Shown piece after piece: positions 49,240 through 57,181 of a stretch of DNA of 57,181 bases (position 1 is the stretch's first letter; each line of letters begins with the position of its first letter). The notes under the pieces were generated by a model. The model worked only from the letters and a program-made list of their open reading frames with translations, was not told the DNA's origin and did no database searches. The position numbers were made by a program, and so were the translations under genes. The DNA comes from Bacillota bacterium (lineage in GTDB: Bacteria; Bacillota; JADQBR01): the NCBI GenBank assembly GCA_016278515.1, contig JADQBR010000001.1:1-57181 (forward strand), written 5' to 3'.

Positions 49240-49668
49240 GTCTTTTGCCCCCCTTCTAAAATTGATTTCCGCTATTGATGGTCTGACCATGGACCATAAA
49301 ATGTTAACCTCATATGTAAAAGAGGTACTGTGCAGATAGTGAAACTTAGCACAATATTTCATTAAAAATTACCGAGCCATCATGTTAGACTAGTGTTTAT
49401 AAAGTGCGACGGTTACTGAGAGGCTACCCTTGTGAATATAATAACATATTATTCACACTTTGGGAACTGTTTTCTGAAAAAAAATACAATTTTCTAAATA
49501 TTGTTAATAAATAACAGTATACCCACAAATTTATATATATATTCAGGTACCCGCACAAAAAATCCGGGTGATAACGAATGTTATATATGTTATGATAAAA
49601 AGGTAATTTCTCGAGTTTGTCCCATTGTTAGAATAGCTCTGTATTAGTATTTTTGAGGAGGATGTGTA
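49240..49668. other. Non-coding gap between the small minus-strand gene and the stalk-domain gene
   Basis: AT-rich 429-bp stretch. It must hold the divergent promoters of both neighbours. TATGAT near 49590 could be a -10 for the rightward gene but no good -35 pairs with it. No repeat or RNA structure is evident. Confidence 0.5.
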
Positions 49669-50283
49669 ATGAGAAAGCGTTGGATCTATTTGCTGATGAT
49701 GGCATTGCTTTTAGTTGGTTATGGCCTTGGAAAACAGGTACAAGCGTCTGATCCGCTGCCGGGCAGTGACCAAGATCCTCTAGTGACTAAGAGTTATGTG
49801 GATAATTATATTGGCAGTCATTACACTGACCTTCAACAGCAGATTGCTTTACTGACACAACAGGTTATTAAATTGGATCAAAGAATAGCTGTACTGCAAA
49901 AGCAAATTAAGACAGAGATTAAATTGGTAATCGGCCAGAAAACGGCTTATATCGGTGATGAGGCAAAGACCTTACCCGTAGCCCCATATGTAGAAGGACC
50001 GGGGCACACTATGCTTCCTTTTAGATTTATCGGGGAAGTACTAGGTGCAGATATCGGTTGGGAAAGCAGCAGCCAAACTGTCAGTTATCAATTAGGCGAT
50101 AAAGAAATGCAGTTACAAATAGGTTCAAAAACGGCCACTATAGATGGACAAGAAATTCAACTAGATGCTGCCCCAGCTCTTAAAGGGGCTCATACTGTTG
50201 TGCCGGTGCGGGTGGTAAGTGAAGGTTTGGGAGCGGAAGTTACCTGGGATGAGAGTACCCAGACAGTAACGATAATTCCTTAA
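49669..50283 (+). CDS. Exported copper-amine-oxidase-N-like (stalk) domain protein
   Basis: 204 aa. A signal peptide (RKRWIYLLMMALLLVGYGLG) is followed by a short coiled-coil (LQQQIALLTQQVIKLDQRIAV-like, about 55-80). A copper-amine-oxidase N-terminal type domain follows (about 85-204), with LPVAPYVEGPGHTMLPFRFIGEVLGADIGWESSSQTV and a second copy ending VPVRVVSEGLGAEVTWDESTQTVTI, the usual PxR-GAxVxW pattern. In Firmicutes this domain is a surface module, not an oxidase. Ribosome site GAGGAGG. Its neighbours are envelope genes; the specific role is unknown. Confidence 0.85.
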   Translation: MRKRWIYLLMMALLLVGYGLGKQVQASDPLPGSDQDPLVTKSYVDNYIGSHYTDLQQQIALLTQQVIKLDQRIAVLQKQIKTEIKLVIGQKTAYIGDEAKTLPVAPYVEGPGHTMLPFRFIGEVLGADIGWESSSQTVSYQLGDKEMQLQIGSKTATIDGQEIQLDAAPALKGAHTVVPVRVVSEGLGAEVTWDESTQTVTIIP

Positions 50284-50322
50284 ACCAGTTATACTGGAAG
50301 CCCTCTTTGACATATTATGTCT

Positions 50323-50350
50323 CCCCATGCAACCTAGTGGGGTTCTTTTA
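50323..50350 (+). terminator. Short terminator-like hairpin before the first LCP gene
   Basis: CCCCA (50323-50327) and TGGGG (50338-50342) flank a 10-base loop, followed by TTCTTTTA. Only five pairs. Confidence 0.45.
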
Positions 50351-50411
50351 CGTCAATTATATAGACATAAGACTCTTTTTTCCTCATGACACCCTATAAG
50401 GAGGGGAATTT

Positions 50412-51314
50412 ATGCCCAGCAATAGTAATAGTAATAATAATACTAAAGTTATCGTCGGTTTTTTAGTAGTGGCTTTACTTCTTATTGGAACATTTTTCTA
50501 CACAATGTCTTATTATATAGATAAAAGCGGTCAGCCTGACTTAGCAGATGACACTAATCCGCAAGGGGATGACCAGAATGGTGAGACGCCTAAAATGGAT
50601 AAAATGAACCTCTTAGTATTGGGAATTGACAGTCGTGATTCCGATTTTCGGGGACGTACCGACACAATTATAGTTGTCAGCGTAGACCCCAACGAGGGAG
50701 ATATTAACATGGTTTCTATTCCTCGAGACACCCGGGTGAAGATTAAAGGTGCCTGGGATAAAGTTAACGCAGCCTATGTTTACGGCGGAGAAGAATTAGC
50801 ACAGGAATCAATCCAGGACCTACTTGATGTTAAAATAGACCATTATGCAGTTATTGATTTTAAGGGTTTTGAGAGGCTGGTAGATATTGTAGGCGGTATT
50901 GAAGTGGATGTGCCCGTTAATATGTACTATCCGCCTGAAGGAATTGATTTAAAAAAAGGCGAGCAGGTATTGGACGGTCCTGATGCTTTAGCATATTCAC
51001 GTTTTAGATATACTAAAGACGGCGATATCGGTAGAGCCAAACGTCAGCAGCAGGTAATAAAGCTGTTAATTGATGAACTGCTTCAAGCTAAGAATATTCT
51101 TAAAGCTCCTCAGCTCATTGATACGGCAATTGACAATGTCCACACAGATATACCTATCACCACAATGGTTAAGCTTGCAAGAATAGGTCAAAGTCTTAAA
51201 TCCACTACAATAAATTCAATAGTACTTGACGGTAAGAATGAGAAGATAGATGGGCTTTGGTTTTATGAACCAAGTGAGGCGTCTATCATGGAAGCGTCAA
51301 AACTGTTAAGTTAA
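50412..51314 (+). CDS. LytR-CpsA-Psr family glycopolymer transferase, first
   Basis: 300 aa. LCP proteins move wall polymers such as teichoic acids from the lipid carrier onto peptidoglycan at the outer membrane face. One N-terminal membrane helix (VIVGFLVVALLLIGTFFY). Catalytic features are present: LVLGIDSRD, the Asp/Arg of GRTDTI, SIPRDTRV, and the arginines of RFRYTKDGDIGRAKRQQQ. Ribosome site AAGGAGGGG. Closely related to the next gene (shared YYPPEGIDLKKG), so a tandem duplication is likely. Confidence 0.94.
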   Translation: MPSNSNSNNNTKVIVGFLVVALLLIGTFFYTMSYYIDKSGQPDLADDTNPQGDDQNGETPKMDKMNLLVLGIDSRDSDFRGRTDTIIVVSVDPNEGDINMVSIPRDTRVKIKGAWDKVNAAYVYGGEELAQESIQDLLDVKIDHYAVIDFKGFERLVDIVGGIEVDVPVNMYYPPEGIDLKKGEQVLDGPDALAYSRFRYTKDGDIGRAKRQQQVIKLLIDELLQAKNILKAPQLIDTAIDNVHTDIPITTMVKLARIGQSLKSTTINSIVLDGKNEKIDGLWFYEPSEASIMEASKLLS

Positions 51315-51419
51315 GCAGGAAGGACAAGACAACATGTCGAAATATATCCCTCTATGGATTTGGGTGATTAAATTCTAAGTCTATCTATTGAGCGGGTATG
51401 TCAGGACGGGAGTGTTTTT

Positions 51420-52403
51420 ATGGCTAAACAATATAATTACGATACGGAATTTTGGGGAGATAAGACTTCACCAGGGTCAGAGCGTAACGGCAAAAAATCA
51501 CCAAAGAAGAAGTCCAACGCTTTGAACTGGCTGTTAGTTCTCCTCGTTTTTTTTATTGGCTTTATGTACTTTGGCTTTCAACTTTCCGATAGTTGGTTGG
51601 ATACGGGTGGCATTACAGAGGAACCGCAGCAAAATAACAATGGGGTCCTGGCCCCTGGACAGCAGGATAGAACATTGACCCTGCTCTTAACAGGGGTGGA
51701 CCGCAGGGACAAAGAAGCCAGTCGTTCCGACACAATCATAGTAGCATTTATCAATCTTGATAAACATAGTATTAACCTATTATCAGTTCCCCGAGATACC
51801 TACGCTCAAGTCCCTGGACATGGCAAAACTAAGATTAATCACGCTCAGGCTTATGGTGGCACTGAGTTATTACAAACTTCCGTTCAAGGAATGTTGGGGG
51901 TCGAAATTCAACGCCATGTCGAACTGGATTTCCAAGGCTTTATTAATATAGTTAACCTTCTCGACGGTCTTGAAGTCAACGTGGGACAGGATATGTACTA
52001 CCCGCCTGAAGGCATTGATTTGAAAAAAGGCAGACAAACATTAAATGGTGAAGATGCCCTTGCATATGTCCGTTACCGCAGTGACGGCAGGGGAGACATT
52101 GGCCGAATTGAGCGTCAGCAGCTTTTTTTGAAGTTGCTGATGGATAAGACCCTGAGAGTGCAGACACTTTGGAAACTGCCTGAATTAATCGGTCAATTAA
52201 GAGACAATGTGCAGACCGACTTAAGCCTGAAAGACATGATAACCCTAGCAACAGAGTTAAAGGATATCAACGCCGATGATTTACATGCTGCAATGCTGCC
52301 GGGTGAACCTACCTATATAGAAGAACTCAGTTACTGGCAGCCTAACTATCCGGCCTTGCAAAAAATATTAGATGATTTTCAGAATCCTGAAGCAGAAAAA
52401 TAA
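51420..52403 (+). CDS. LytR-CpsA-Psr family glycopolymer transferase, second
   Basis: 327 aa. A cytoplasmic basic N-terminus (RNGKKSPKKKS), a membrane helix (WLLVLLVFFIGFMYFGF), then a complete LCP domain: LLLTGVDRRDKEASRSDTI, SVPRDTYAQ, YYPPEGIDLKKG and RYRSDGRGDIGRIERQQ. Same role as the preceding paralogue. ATG 51420 has CGGGAG ahead at a tight but usable spacing. The TagA-type gene follows 72 bases downstream of the stop. Confidence 0.94.
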   Translation: MAKQYNYDTEFWGDKTSPGSERNGKKSPKKKSNALNWLLVLLVFFIGFMYFGFQLSDSWLDTGGITEEPQQNNNGVLAPGQQDRTLTLLLTGVDRRDKEASRSDTIIVAFINLDKHSINLLSVPRDTYAQVPGHGKTKINHAQAYGGTELLQTSVQGMLGVEIQRHVELDFQGFINIVNLLDGLEVNVGQDMYYPPEGIDLKKGRQTLNGEDALAYVRYRSDGRGDIGRIERQQLFLKLLMDKTLRVQTLWKLPELIGQLRDNVQTDLSLKDMITLATELKDINADDLHAAMLPGEPTYIEELSYWQPNYPALQKILDDFQNPEAEK

Positions 52404-52475
52404 TTTTTTAGTAGTCTTTTACGGATAATAATTCAATTTTCCTTGTAAACACAGGGATTGGAGGACATTCCTTAT

Positions 52476-53207
52476 ATGAATATTACACTTTTAGGGGCAA
52501 AAATTTCCTCAAAAAAAATGCAAGAAACCGTGAGTGAAATTAGTAGTTATATTACGAAAGGTAGTTTTCATCACGTAATTACGCTAAATGCCGAAATTCT
52601 CTACAGAGCACAAACAGATCCAGAACTAATGGAGATAGTCAACGCAGCAGATATAGTCACTCCCGACGGGGCAGGTATTGTCTGGGCCGCAAAAGCTCTT
52701 GGCAAACCGGTTCAAGAAAGGGTAACAGGCATAGACTTAACTCTGGCTCTGGTAGAAGAAGCCCAAAGAAAAGGCTGGCGGCTTGCATTATATGGTGGCA
52801 AGCCCGGGGTGGCAAGGGAAGCAGCCAACAATCTTCAAAAAAAACATCCAAAATTAAAAATCGTGGGAACCTATCACGGATATCTTTCGTCTAAAGAACA
52901 GGACGAGTTTCGCCGTGAGATGACCGAACTCAATCCTAATATTCTCTTAGTAGCCATTGGCGCACCAAAACAAGAGTTTTGGATCAGAGAGAATAAGGAG
53001 TTAGACATTCCGGTCATGATGGGAGTAGGGGGTAGCCTGGACGTCATAGCAGGCAAAGCCAAAAGAGCTCCCAAATGGATGCAAAAGGTTCACATGGAGT
53101 GGTTCTACAGATTAATCCGGGAACCATGGCGCTACAAACGCATGCTGGCCTTACCGAAATTCATGTGGCTAGTAATTAAGGTGAAGTTAAAGATTAAGGA
53201 CAGGTAA
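52476..53207 (+). CDS. tagA: WecG/TagA/CpsF family glycosyltransferase
   Basis: 243 aa. TagA transfers ManNAc to lipid-linked GlcNAc, making the linkage disaccharide of wall teichoic acid; other members make related polymers. Family strings: TLNAEILYRAQ (with the catalytic-site Thr and Asn), TPDGAGIVWAAK (Asp base), VGAPKQEFW-type AIGAPKQEFWI, and the C-terminal HMEWFYRLIREPWRYKR membrane-association segment. ATG 52476 is chosen; GGAGG (52460-52464) lies slightly far. WecB (33516) would provide UDP-ManNAc and the LCP pair would finish attachment. Confidence 0.93.
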   Translation: MNITLLGAKISSKKMQETVSEISSYITKGSFHHVITLNAEILYRAQTDPELMEIVNAADIVTPDGAGIVWAAKALGKPVQERVTGIDLTLALVEEAQRKGWRLALYGGKPGVAREAANNLQKKHPKLKIVGTYHGYLSSKEQDEFRREMTELNPNILLVAIGAPKQEFWIRENKELDIPVMMGVGGSLDVIAGKAKRAPKWMQKVHMEWFYRLIREPWRYKRMLALPKFMWLVIKVKLKIKDR

Positions 53208-53277
53208 CTGTTGAAGGTAGAATATTCTAGAGGGTAAACGCATATATTGACCATGGTACTTACCTTTAATTGGCTGA

Positions 53278-53305
53278 TTGACTTGTCCAAGTCCTATGTT
53301 ATAAT
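53278..53305 (+). promoter_or_regulatory. Strong promoter of the S-layer gene
   Basis: TTGACT (53278-53283), a 16-bp spacer and a consensus TATAAT (53300-53305). It would give a leader of roughly 370 bases, long as is common for S-layer mRNAs. Confidence 0.7.
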
Positions 53306-53509
53306 GAAAAAGTAGTGTTAACATAGTCAATTTATTAGTTTGAACCAGTAAGCAATAGTTTATACAAAACTTTATACTATATAAGAAACATATTGGAAAA
53401 AGCAGGAAATAAGGAAAGCAAGTCGAATACATATACGGTATCCGGCATCGGAAAAATTCTGTCTTTATGTCTGGTTTTAAGAGCACAATGTAAAGTGCCT
53501 TAAAATATA

Positions 53510-53616
53510 CTAAAGGTCTCAGCCTTTAGGTTTTAATTCTTTAGGTTAATTGCATAAAAAACTACCCGAAGGGGGGGATCGCCAAGTAGTAACCGATCCT
53601 AGCTGTGAAAGCAGCA
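53510..53616 (+). promoter_or_regulatory. Structured 5' leader of the S-layer gene
   Basis: CTAAAGG (53510-53516) and CCTTTAG (53523-53529) form a hairpin followed by GTTTTAATTC, possibly an attenuator. Further on, GGATCG and CGATCC pair around a 12-base loop, ACTAC can instead pair with GTAGT, and GCTG pairs with CAGC around TGAAAG. No known riboswitch class fits well. The other part of the 472-bp gap shows nothing else. Confidence 0.45.
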
Positions 53617-53679
53617 AAAAGTAACATATTTATTGTATTCTCAGAGGAGAAACAAAACAAAAAGGGGGATTTTTGAAGA

Positions 53680-56403
53680 ATGAAGAAATATTCAAAGTTG
53701 ATTGCATTATTAACCGTAGCAGTATTCGTTCTTGGCTTTGCTGGCGTAGCTTTCGCTGCAGACCAAGCTGATACCGCTGCGAACCGTCTGAAGACATTAG
53801 GAATTGTTGAAGGTGATCCTAGTGGGGATCTTCGTTTAGACGACTCTATTACACGCGCTGAATTTGCTAAAATTTCTGTTATGGCAGCTGGCTTGGAAGA
53901 CGCTGCTGCTGTATTGGCAGGTTCCCAGCCCCAGTTTTCTGACGTTAAAGCTAACGTTTGGTACACAGGTTGGGTTAACGTAGCATCTGCTCAAGGATTT
54001 ATTAAAGGCGACGGCGACGGTACTTACCGTCCTAACGACGAAATTACCGGTGCTGAAGTTGTAACAGTATTACTTCGTTTATTAGGTTACAACGACAACC
54101 TTTCCGGTAACTGGCCGGTAGACTACATTGTAAAGGCTGCTGACTTGGAAATTACCAAAGATGCTAACTTTACAGCTAATGTTCCTGCAGTTCGTGGCGA
54201 CGTATTCGTCATGGCAGAAGCTACATTAGGTGAAGATGTTATGGAATGGGATGCTGAAAAAGCTAAGTTTGTAGACAAATATGATGATGCAACTTCATTA
54301 TTGGCAGACAGCTATGAAGGCGTCTCCGATGACGGCATAGTTGGTAATGTTAATTGGGATGACGGCGTAATGAAAGTTGACGTTGTTACCGTTAAAGACG
54401 ACAAAGTTAAAGTTACTTCCTATGAAGTGGCTGAAAACGCTGTTGTTTCAGGTGCTCCTAGCATTCTAGCTATGGCAGGTAGCGAGTTTGATTACATCCT
54501 TAATGACGACGATGAAATCATTTATGCTGAAGCTACAAGCACTGATGTTGTAACTGATGATGAAATGACTTACGACGATAGTGCAGAGAAAATTACCATC
54601 GACGACGAGACTTATGATGTTCTCGATGGTATGCAGGTTGCTTACGGCGATGGCGACAATTACGATCTAGTAGATGGTGATTACGCTAAATCTGATAAGG
54701 TAACTGTTATCCTAGAAGACGGCGACGCCAAGTGGGCTGTTGTTACTAATTATTCAGACCCAAGTATTTTTGACGAAGTTGACGGCGACTACCTCACTTT
54801 TGAGGAAGGCTCAGGCGACGTAGACTTGGATGGAGAAGATTATCAAATAGTTAAGAATGGCGCATTGGTTAGCGTTGATGACCTGGTTTCCGGCGATTTG
54901 GTATATGTATTTCCAGGCATAAGAGGTTTAGATTACTTAATCGTAGCCAGTGATCAAGTAGTAAGTGGTAATTTGGATGGTTTTAGCTCTGCTAGAGATA
55001 AAATCACTGTGGACGGTACTAAGTACGATATAGACAAGTCAGCTGGAACTGTTGATGCATTAGTTTCCGATGACGATGGTGACAACTATGGCACTAATAG
55101 CACTCTAGACAAGAATATGGTTGACGAAGCTATTAACGTAATACTTTCACCGGTCGGAGATGCAGTAGTTATCGTTTCTGACGTGGATGCTAGTGAAGAT
55201 TTCTATGGTATTTTAGTTGATACAAACGACTCTGGTTGGGCCAATGAAGCTAAGGTATTCACTGCAGCAGGAGACAAGGTTGTATATGACCTTGATACTG
55301 ATAAAGTAACTATTAGTGGAAGTAGCATCACCGATGGCCCTGTTACTATTGCTGATGAAGAATTCTTCAAGTTCGAACTTAATAATGATGGCGAAATCGA
55401 CGCCATTGCAGAAGCTGGTAATAACAGTTATGCTACAGACGATACCAGCAGTCGCATTGAGTTAGCTGGTACATGGACCAGAATTACTGACGACACAGTA
55501 ATTATTGCTAAAGACAGCGATGGCTGGATTGTTACAAGTTGGGATATCTTCAAAGATAGCTCTGCAGTTGATAGTGGGAACGACGCTTCCACAAACAACT
55601 TTGTAGCAGTAGTTGATGGCAACGAAGTGGATTACATTGTATATGGTGGCGTAGTAACTGATAGTGGCAACTATGGTGTAATTCTTAACACTGGCTACAA
55701 TGCTGACGGTTACTACTATGACTTAGTGTCAGACGCTGAAGAAGTACGTTATAGTGTCAGTGATAGTGCATATGAAGGCATTGCTAAGGGTACTGCTGTT
55801 GACTTCACATTAAGCGATGGCGATATTGACACTATTTCTGCTATAAGTGGTATTGTTGAAAATTATAAAGTGGTTAGCTCCGGTAGTGATTATGTTAAGC
55901 TTATCAAATTAGTAACTAGCGGAACTGACAAAGGAGACGAAGTAGCGAATAGCGAGAAATACTTCGACACTGATGACGAAACTGCTATAGTGGATGCTTC
56001 TGGAAGTACCAAGAAAGTTGTTAGCAGCGTTGCCAGAGGTCAAGTTGTTAGTGTTTATGAAAAAGACAAAGACGGTTTTGTTGGCTACATTGTAATTAAC
56101 GAAGACAGCGTTGCAGACTTTATTGGTGCAAGTAGTGGCAGTGGCAGTGGAGACGTTGCTTCTGGTGACTATACAGTGATTAGTTTTAATGTAACTACTG
56201 AGATTTTGGCTTTGAAAGATGCTGATGATAACGTTAAGACATTCGGCATTCCTTCGGCAGGATCAACATTAGTAGAAGAAACTGACGGTACAGTTACTGA
56301 TATTACTAATAGTACTGAACTTAATGCAGGCGACGAAGTTAATATTACGCTTACTGAAGGTACTACTGATGTAACTTACATTACGGTTAAAGTAGATAAC
56401 TAA
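53680..56403 (+). CDS. Acidic SLH-domain S-layer protein
   Basis: 907 aa. The signal peptide is cut after AFA (about residue 26). The N-terminal 28-185 region has SLH modules, with ITRAEFAKISVMAAG, FSDVKANVWYTGWVNVASAQGFIKGDGDGTYRPND and a third, weaker one; these bind pyruvylated wall polymer. The remaining ~700 residues are very rich in Asp, Gly, Ser and Val, with many DDG/DGD strings and no enzyme motif, as in calcium-binding S-layer arrays. Codons look more uniform than in neighbours, in line with high expression. Ribosome site AAAGGGGG. Strong promoter, long leader and own terminator support a major surface protein. Confidence 0.9.
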   Translation: MKKYSKLIALLTVAVFVLGFAGVAFAADQADTAANRLKTLGIVEGDPSGDLRLDDSITRAEFAKISVMAAGLEDAAAVLAGSQPQFSDVKANVWYTGWVNVASAQGFIKGDGDGTYRPNDEITGAEVVTVLLRLLGYNDNLSGNWPVDYIVKAADLEITKDANFTANVPAVRGDVFVMAEATLGEDVMEWDAEKAKFVDKYDDATSLLADSYEGVSDDGIVGNVNWDDGVMKVDVVTVKDDKVKVTSYEVAENAVVSGAPSILAMAGSEFDYILNDDDEIIYAEATSTDVVTDDEMTYDDSAEKITIDDETYDVLDGMQVAYGDGDNYDLVDGDYAKSDKVTVILEDGDAKWAVVTNYSDPSIFDEVDGDYLTFEEGSGDVDLDGEDYQIVKNGALVSVDDLVSGDLVYVFPGIRGLDYLIVASDQVVSGNLDGFSSARDKITVDGTKYDIDKSAGTVDALVSDDDGDNYGTNSTLDKNMVDEAINVILSPVGDAVVIVSDVDASEDFYGILVDTNDSGWANEAKVFTAAGDKVVYDLDTDKVTISGSSITDGPVTIADEEFFKFELNNDGEIDAIAEAGNNSYATDDTSSRIELAGTWTRITDDTVIIAKDSDGWIVTSWDIFKDSSAVDSGNDASTNNFVAVVDGNEVDYIVYGGVVTDSGNYGVILNTGYNADGYYYDLVSDAEEVRYSVSDSAYEGIAKGTAVDFTLSDGDIDTISAISGIVENYKVVSSGSDYVKLIKLVTSGTDKGDEVANSEKYFDTDDETAIVDASGSTKKVVSSVARGQVVSVYEKDKDGFVGYIVINEDSVADFIGASSGSGSGDVASGDYTVISFNVTTEILALKDADDNVKTFGIPSAGSTLVEETDGTVTDITNSTELNAGDEVNITLTEGTTDVTYITVKVDN

Positions 56404-56440
56404 AAAAGGTTGGTTTATACAAACGTAAGGTAAAACAAAA

Positions 56441-56473
56441 GGTCCTCGGATATAAGTCCGGGGACCATTTTTG
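56441..56473 (+). terminator. Intrinsic terminator of the S-layer gene
   Basis: GGTCCTCGGA (56441-56450), loop TATAAG, TCCGGGGACC (56457-56466) with one G-U pair, then ATTTTTGTGTTT. Confidence 0.9.
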
Positions 56474-56549
56474 TGTTTGCGAGGCATGTTGCCGAGCCGA
56501 TGGTTTGAAAGAAAACCTGTCACCTAGCTAAGGACCAACCGGCAACCAT

Positions 56550-56703
56550 GGGGACGGTTCTGGCAACCAGGGCAACCAGGGGGACGGTTCTTGCGGTTGC
56601 TACTGAGCGATAAAAACGGTAAGATAGATAAGGGTGTTAATAAATGCCAAGAACGGCAAGAAAGAAAAGTAAAAGTGGGGCAGACCAACCAGGGGGACGG
56701 TTC
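56550..56703. repeat. Cluster of GGGGACGGTTC motifs with CAACCAGGG spacers
   Basis: GGGGACGGTTC occurs at 56550-56560, 56580-56590 and 56693-56703, each near GCAACC or CAACCAGGG strings. The same core forms the arms of the palindrome at 17886-17927. These are probably REP-type sequences belonging to the RAYT remnant downstream. Confidence 0.65.
56573..56678 (+). repeat. 106-bp direct repeat, copy 1
   Basis: Starts CAACCAGGGGGACGG and ends AAAAGTGG. It differs from copy 2 (56686-56791) at one base (TTCTTG against TTCCTG). It contains ATG 56644 and the RAYT-like start MPRTARKKSKSG. Confidence 0.9.
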
Positions 56704-56791
56704 CTGCGGTTGCTACTGAGCGATAAAAACGGTAAGATAGATAAGGGTGTTAATAAATGCCAAGAACGGCAAGAAAGAAAAGTAAAAGTGG
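56686..56791 (+). repeat. 106-bp direct repeat, copy 2
   Basis: Second copy after a 7-bp spacer. ATG 56757 again opens MPRTARKKSKSG, here followed by unrelated sequence. Two tandem copies of a transposase 5' end suggest replication slippage or repeated aborted insertion. Confidence 0.9.
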
Positions 56792-56890
56792 AATGGGCAA
56801 CCAGGGTTCTCCTAGGGATGGCATGGTAAATGGACGTTTTGCTTGCCATGTATAGACCATAAGAATTTGATAGAAGTTAGGAATGTTGAA

Positions 56891-57094
56891 ATGCCAAGAA
56901 GAGCGAGAGAGAAGATCAGTACAGGCATTTACCATGTTATTTTAAGAGGAATTAATAGACAGATAATATTTGAAGATGATGAGGATTATGAACAACTGTT
57001 GGGGACGCTAAAAGACTATAAAGGAAAAAGTCGTTATGAAATTTATGCTTACTATTCACTAATTACTACTAAGATAACTGAACACTATGGGTAA
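56891..57094 (+). pseudogene. Truncated REP-associated tyrosine transposase (RAYT, Y1_Tnp)
   Basis: 67 aa. The N-terminus MPRRAREKISTGIYHVILRG and INRQIIFEDDEDYEQLL matches the start of the Y1 transposase family that moves REP palindromes. After YEIYAYYS the frame loses the expected GNHVHLLL catalytic HUH motif and ends at 57094, and no catalytic Tyr helix is present, so it is a broken gene. The sequence to the window end (57095-57181) holds GGGGACGAATCTG and no other gene. Confidence 0.8.
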
Positions 57095-57181
57095 CACACG
57101 GGGACGAATCTGTTGTCTTTGGTTTTAGGCATTACTGATTACTGGAAGAGCCATGAATTGGGTTTGTGCACTCACTTATTG

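Noticed and set aside
49093-49362. Spo0E-like phosphatase on the minus strand
   Set aside because: Small size and position suggested it, but the SQELD signature is absent.
53565-53616. Possible cyclic-di-GMP (GEMM) riboswitch ahead of the S-layer gene
   Set aside because: The CCCGAAGGG and following GGATCG helix look similar at first, but the conserved GACGCAAAGCC core and the later receptor helix are missing.
56644-56829. 61-residue ORF starting MPRTARKKSKSG
   Set aside because: It reads through the tandem repeat and only its first 12 residues are transposase-like.

Overview
The window reads as chromosomal core of an anaerobic, endospore-forming, low-to-mid G+C Firmicute, probably a Clostridia/Peptococcaceae-type organism. 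The evidence is sporulation genes (spo0F, spoIID, spoIIQ, spoIIID), Gram-positive promoters and strong Shine-Dalgarno sites, an SLH-type S-layer protein, and a tungsten/molybdopterin aldehyde:ferredoxin oxidoreductase with a polyferredoxin partner. I cannot name the genus from sequence alone. No tRNA, rRNA, CRISPR array or prophage was seen.

Layout. (1) 1-8.4 kb: argS, a tiny XapX-domain gene, pyrG, a FemABX-type transferase coupled to a divergent alanine racemase, spo0F, a Cys-rich unknown protein and fba. (2) 8.4-17.0 kb: an accessory betaine/choline island. On the minus strand are a GbsR-type regulator and an orphan choline-binding-like lipoprotein. Divergent from them are polyferredoxin, AOR and iron-type alcohol dehydrogenase genes, then a second glycine-betaine binding lipoprotein and ProV-ProW. 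It lies between fba and tal, which are neighbours in Bacillus. (3) 17.2-34.7 kb: tal, glpX, rho, a LysM/M23 protein, a radical SAM protein, rpmE, a DUF1385 membrane protein, prfA, prmC, paired half-size chrA genes, a c-di-AMP receptor, tsaC, a ZIP transporter, mntP, ywlE, rpiB, ywlG, upp, a dCMP deaminase, a MazG-like protein and wecB. (4) 34.8-41.9 kb: complete ATP synthase operon. (5) 42.1-48.0 kb: ywmB, murA, spoIID, spoIIQ, spoIIID, mbl. (6) 48-57 kb: cell-envelope region with a degenerate LCP-like protein, two canonical LCP proteins, a TagA/WecG transferase and a 907-residue acidic S-layer protein. It ends in tandem repeats and a broken REP-associated (RAYT) transposase.

How it works together. 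Most of the window is housekeeping in an order that largely follows Bacillus subtilis from memory (pyrG-spo0F-fba-tal-glpX-rho-rpmE-prfA-prmC-ywlC..G-upp-mnaA-atp; ywmB-murA-spoIID-spoIIQ-spoIIID-mbl). The most interesting part is the island. It looks like an anaerobic, ferredoxin-linked version of the GbsR/GbsB/GbsA choline-to-glycine-betaine pathway, with an AOR where the NAD-dependent betaine-aldehyde dehydrogenase would be. This is inferred from gene content and needs biochemical proof.

Repeats. Three families are visible: a near-perfect 42-bp palindrome (17886-17927) sharing its GGGGACGGTTC core with the RAYT remnant region at the right end; two copies of a ~140-bp palindromic intergenic element (31867-32007 and 45437-45581); and a 106-bp tandem direct repeat (56573-56791).
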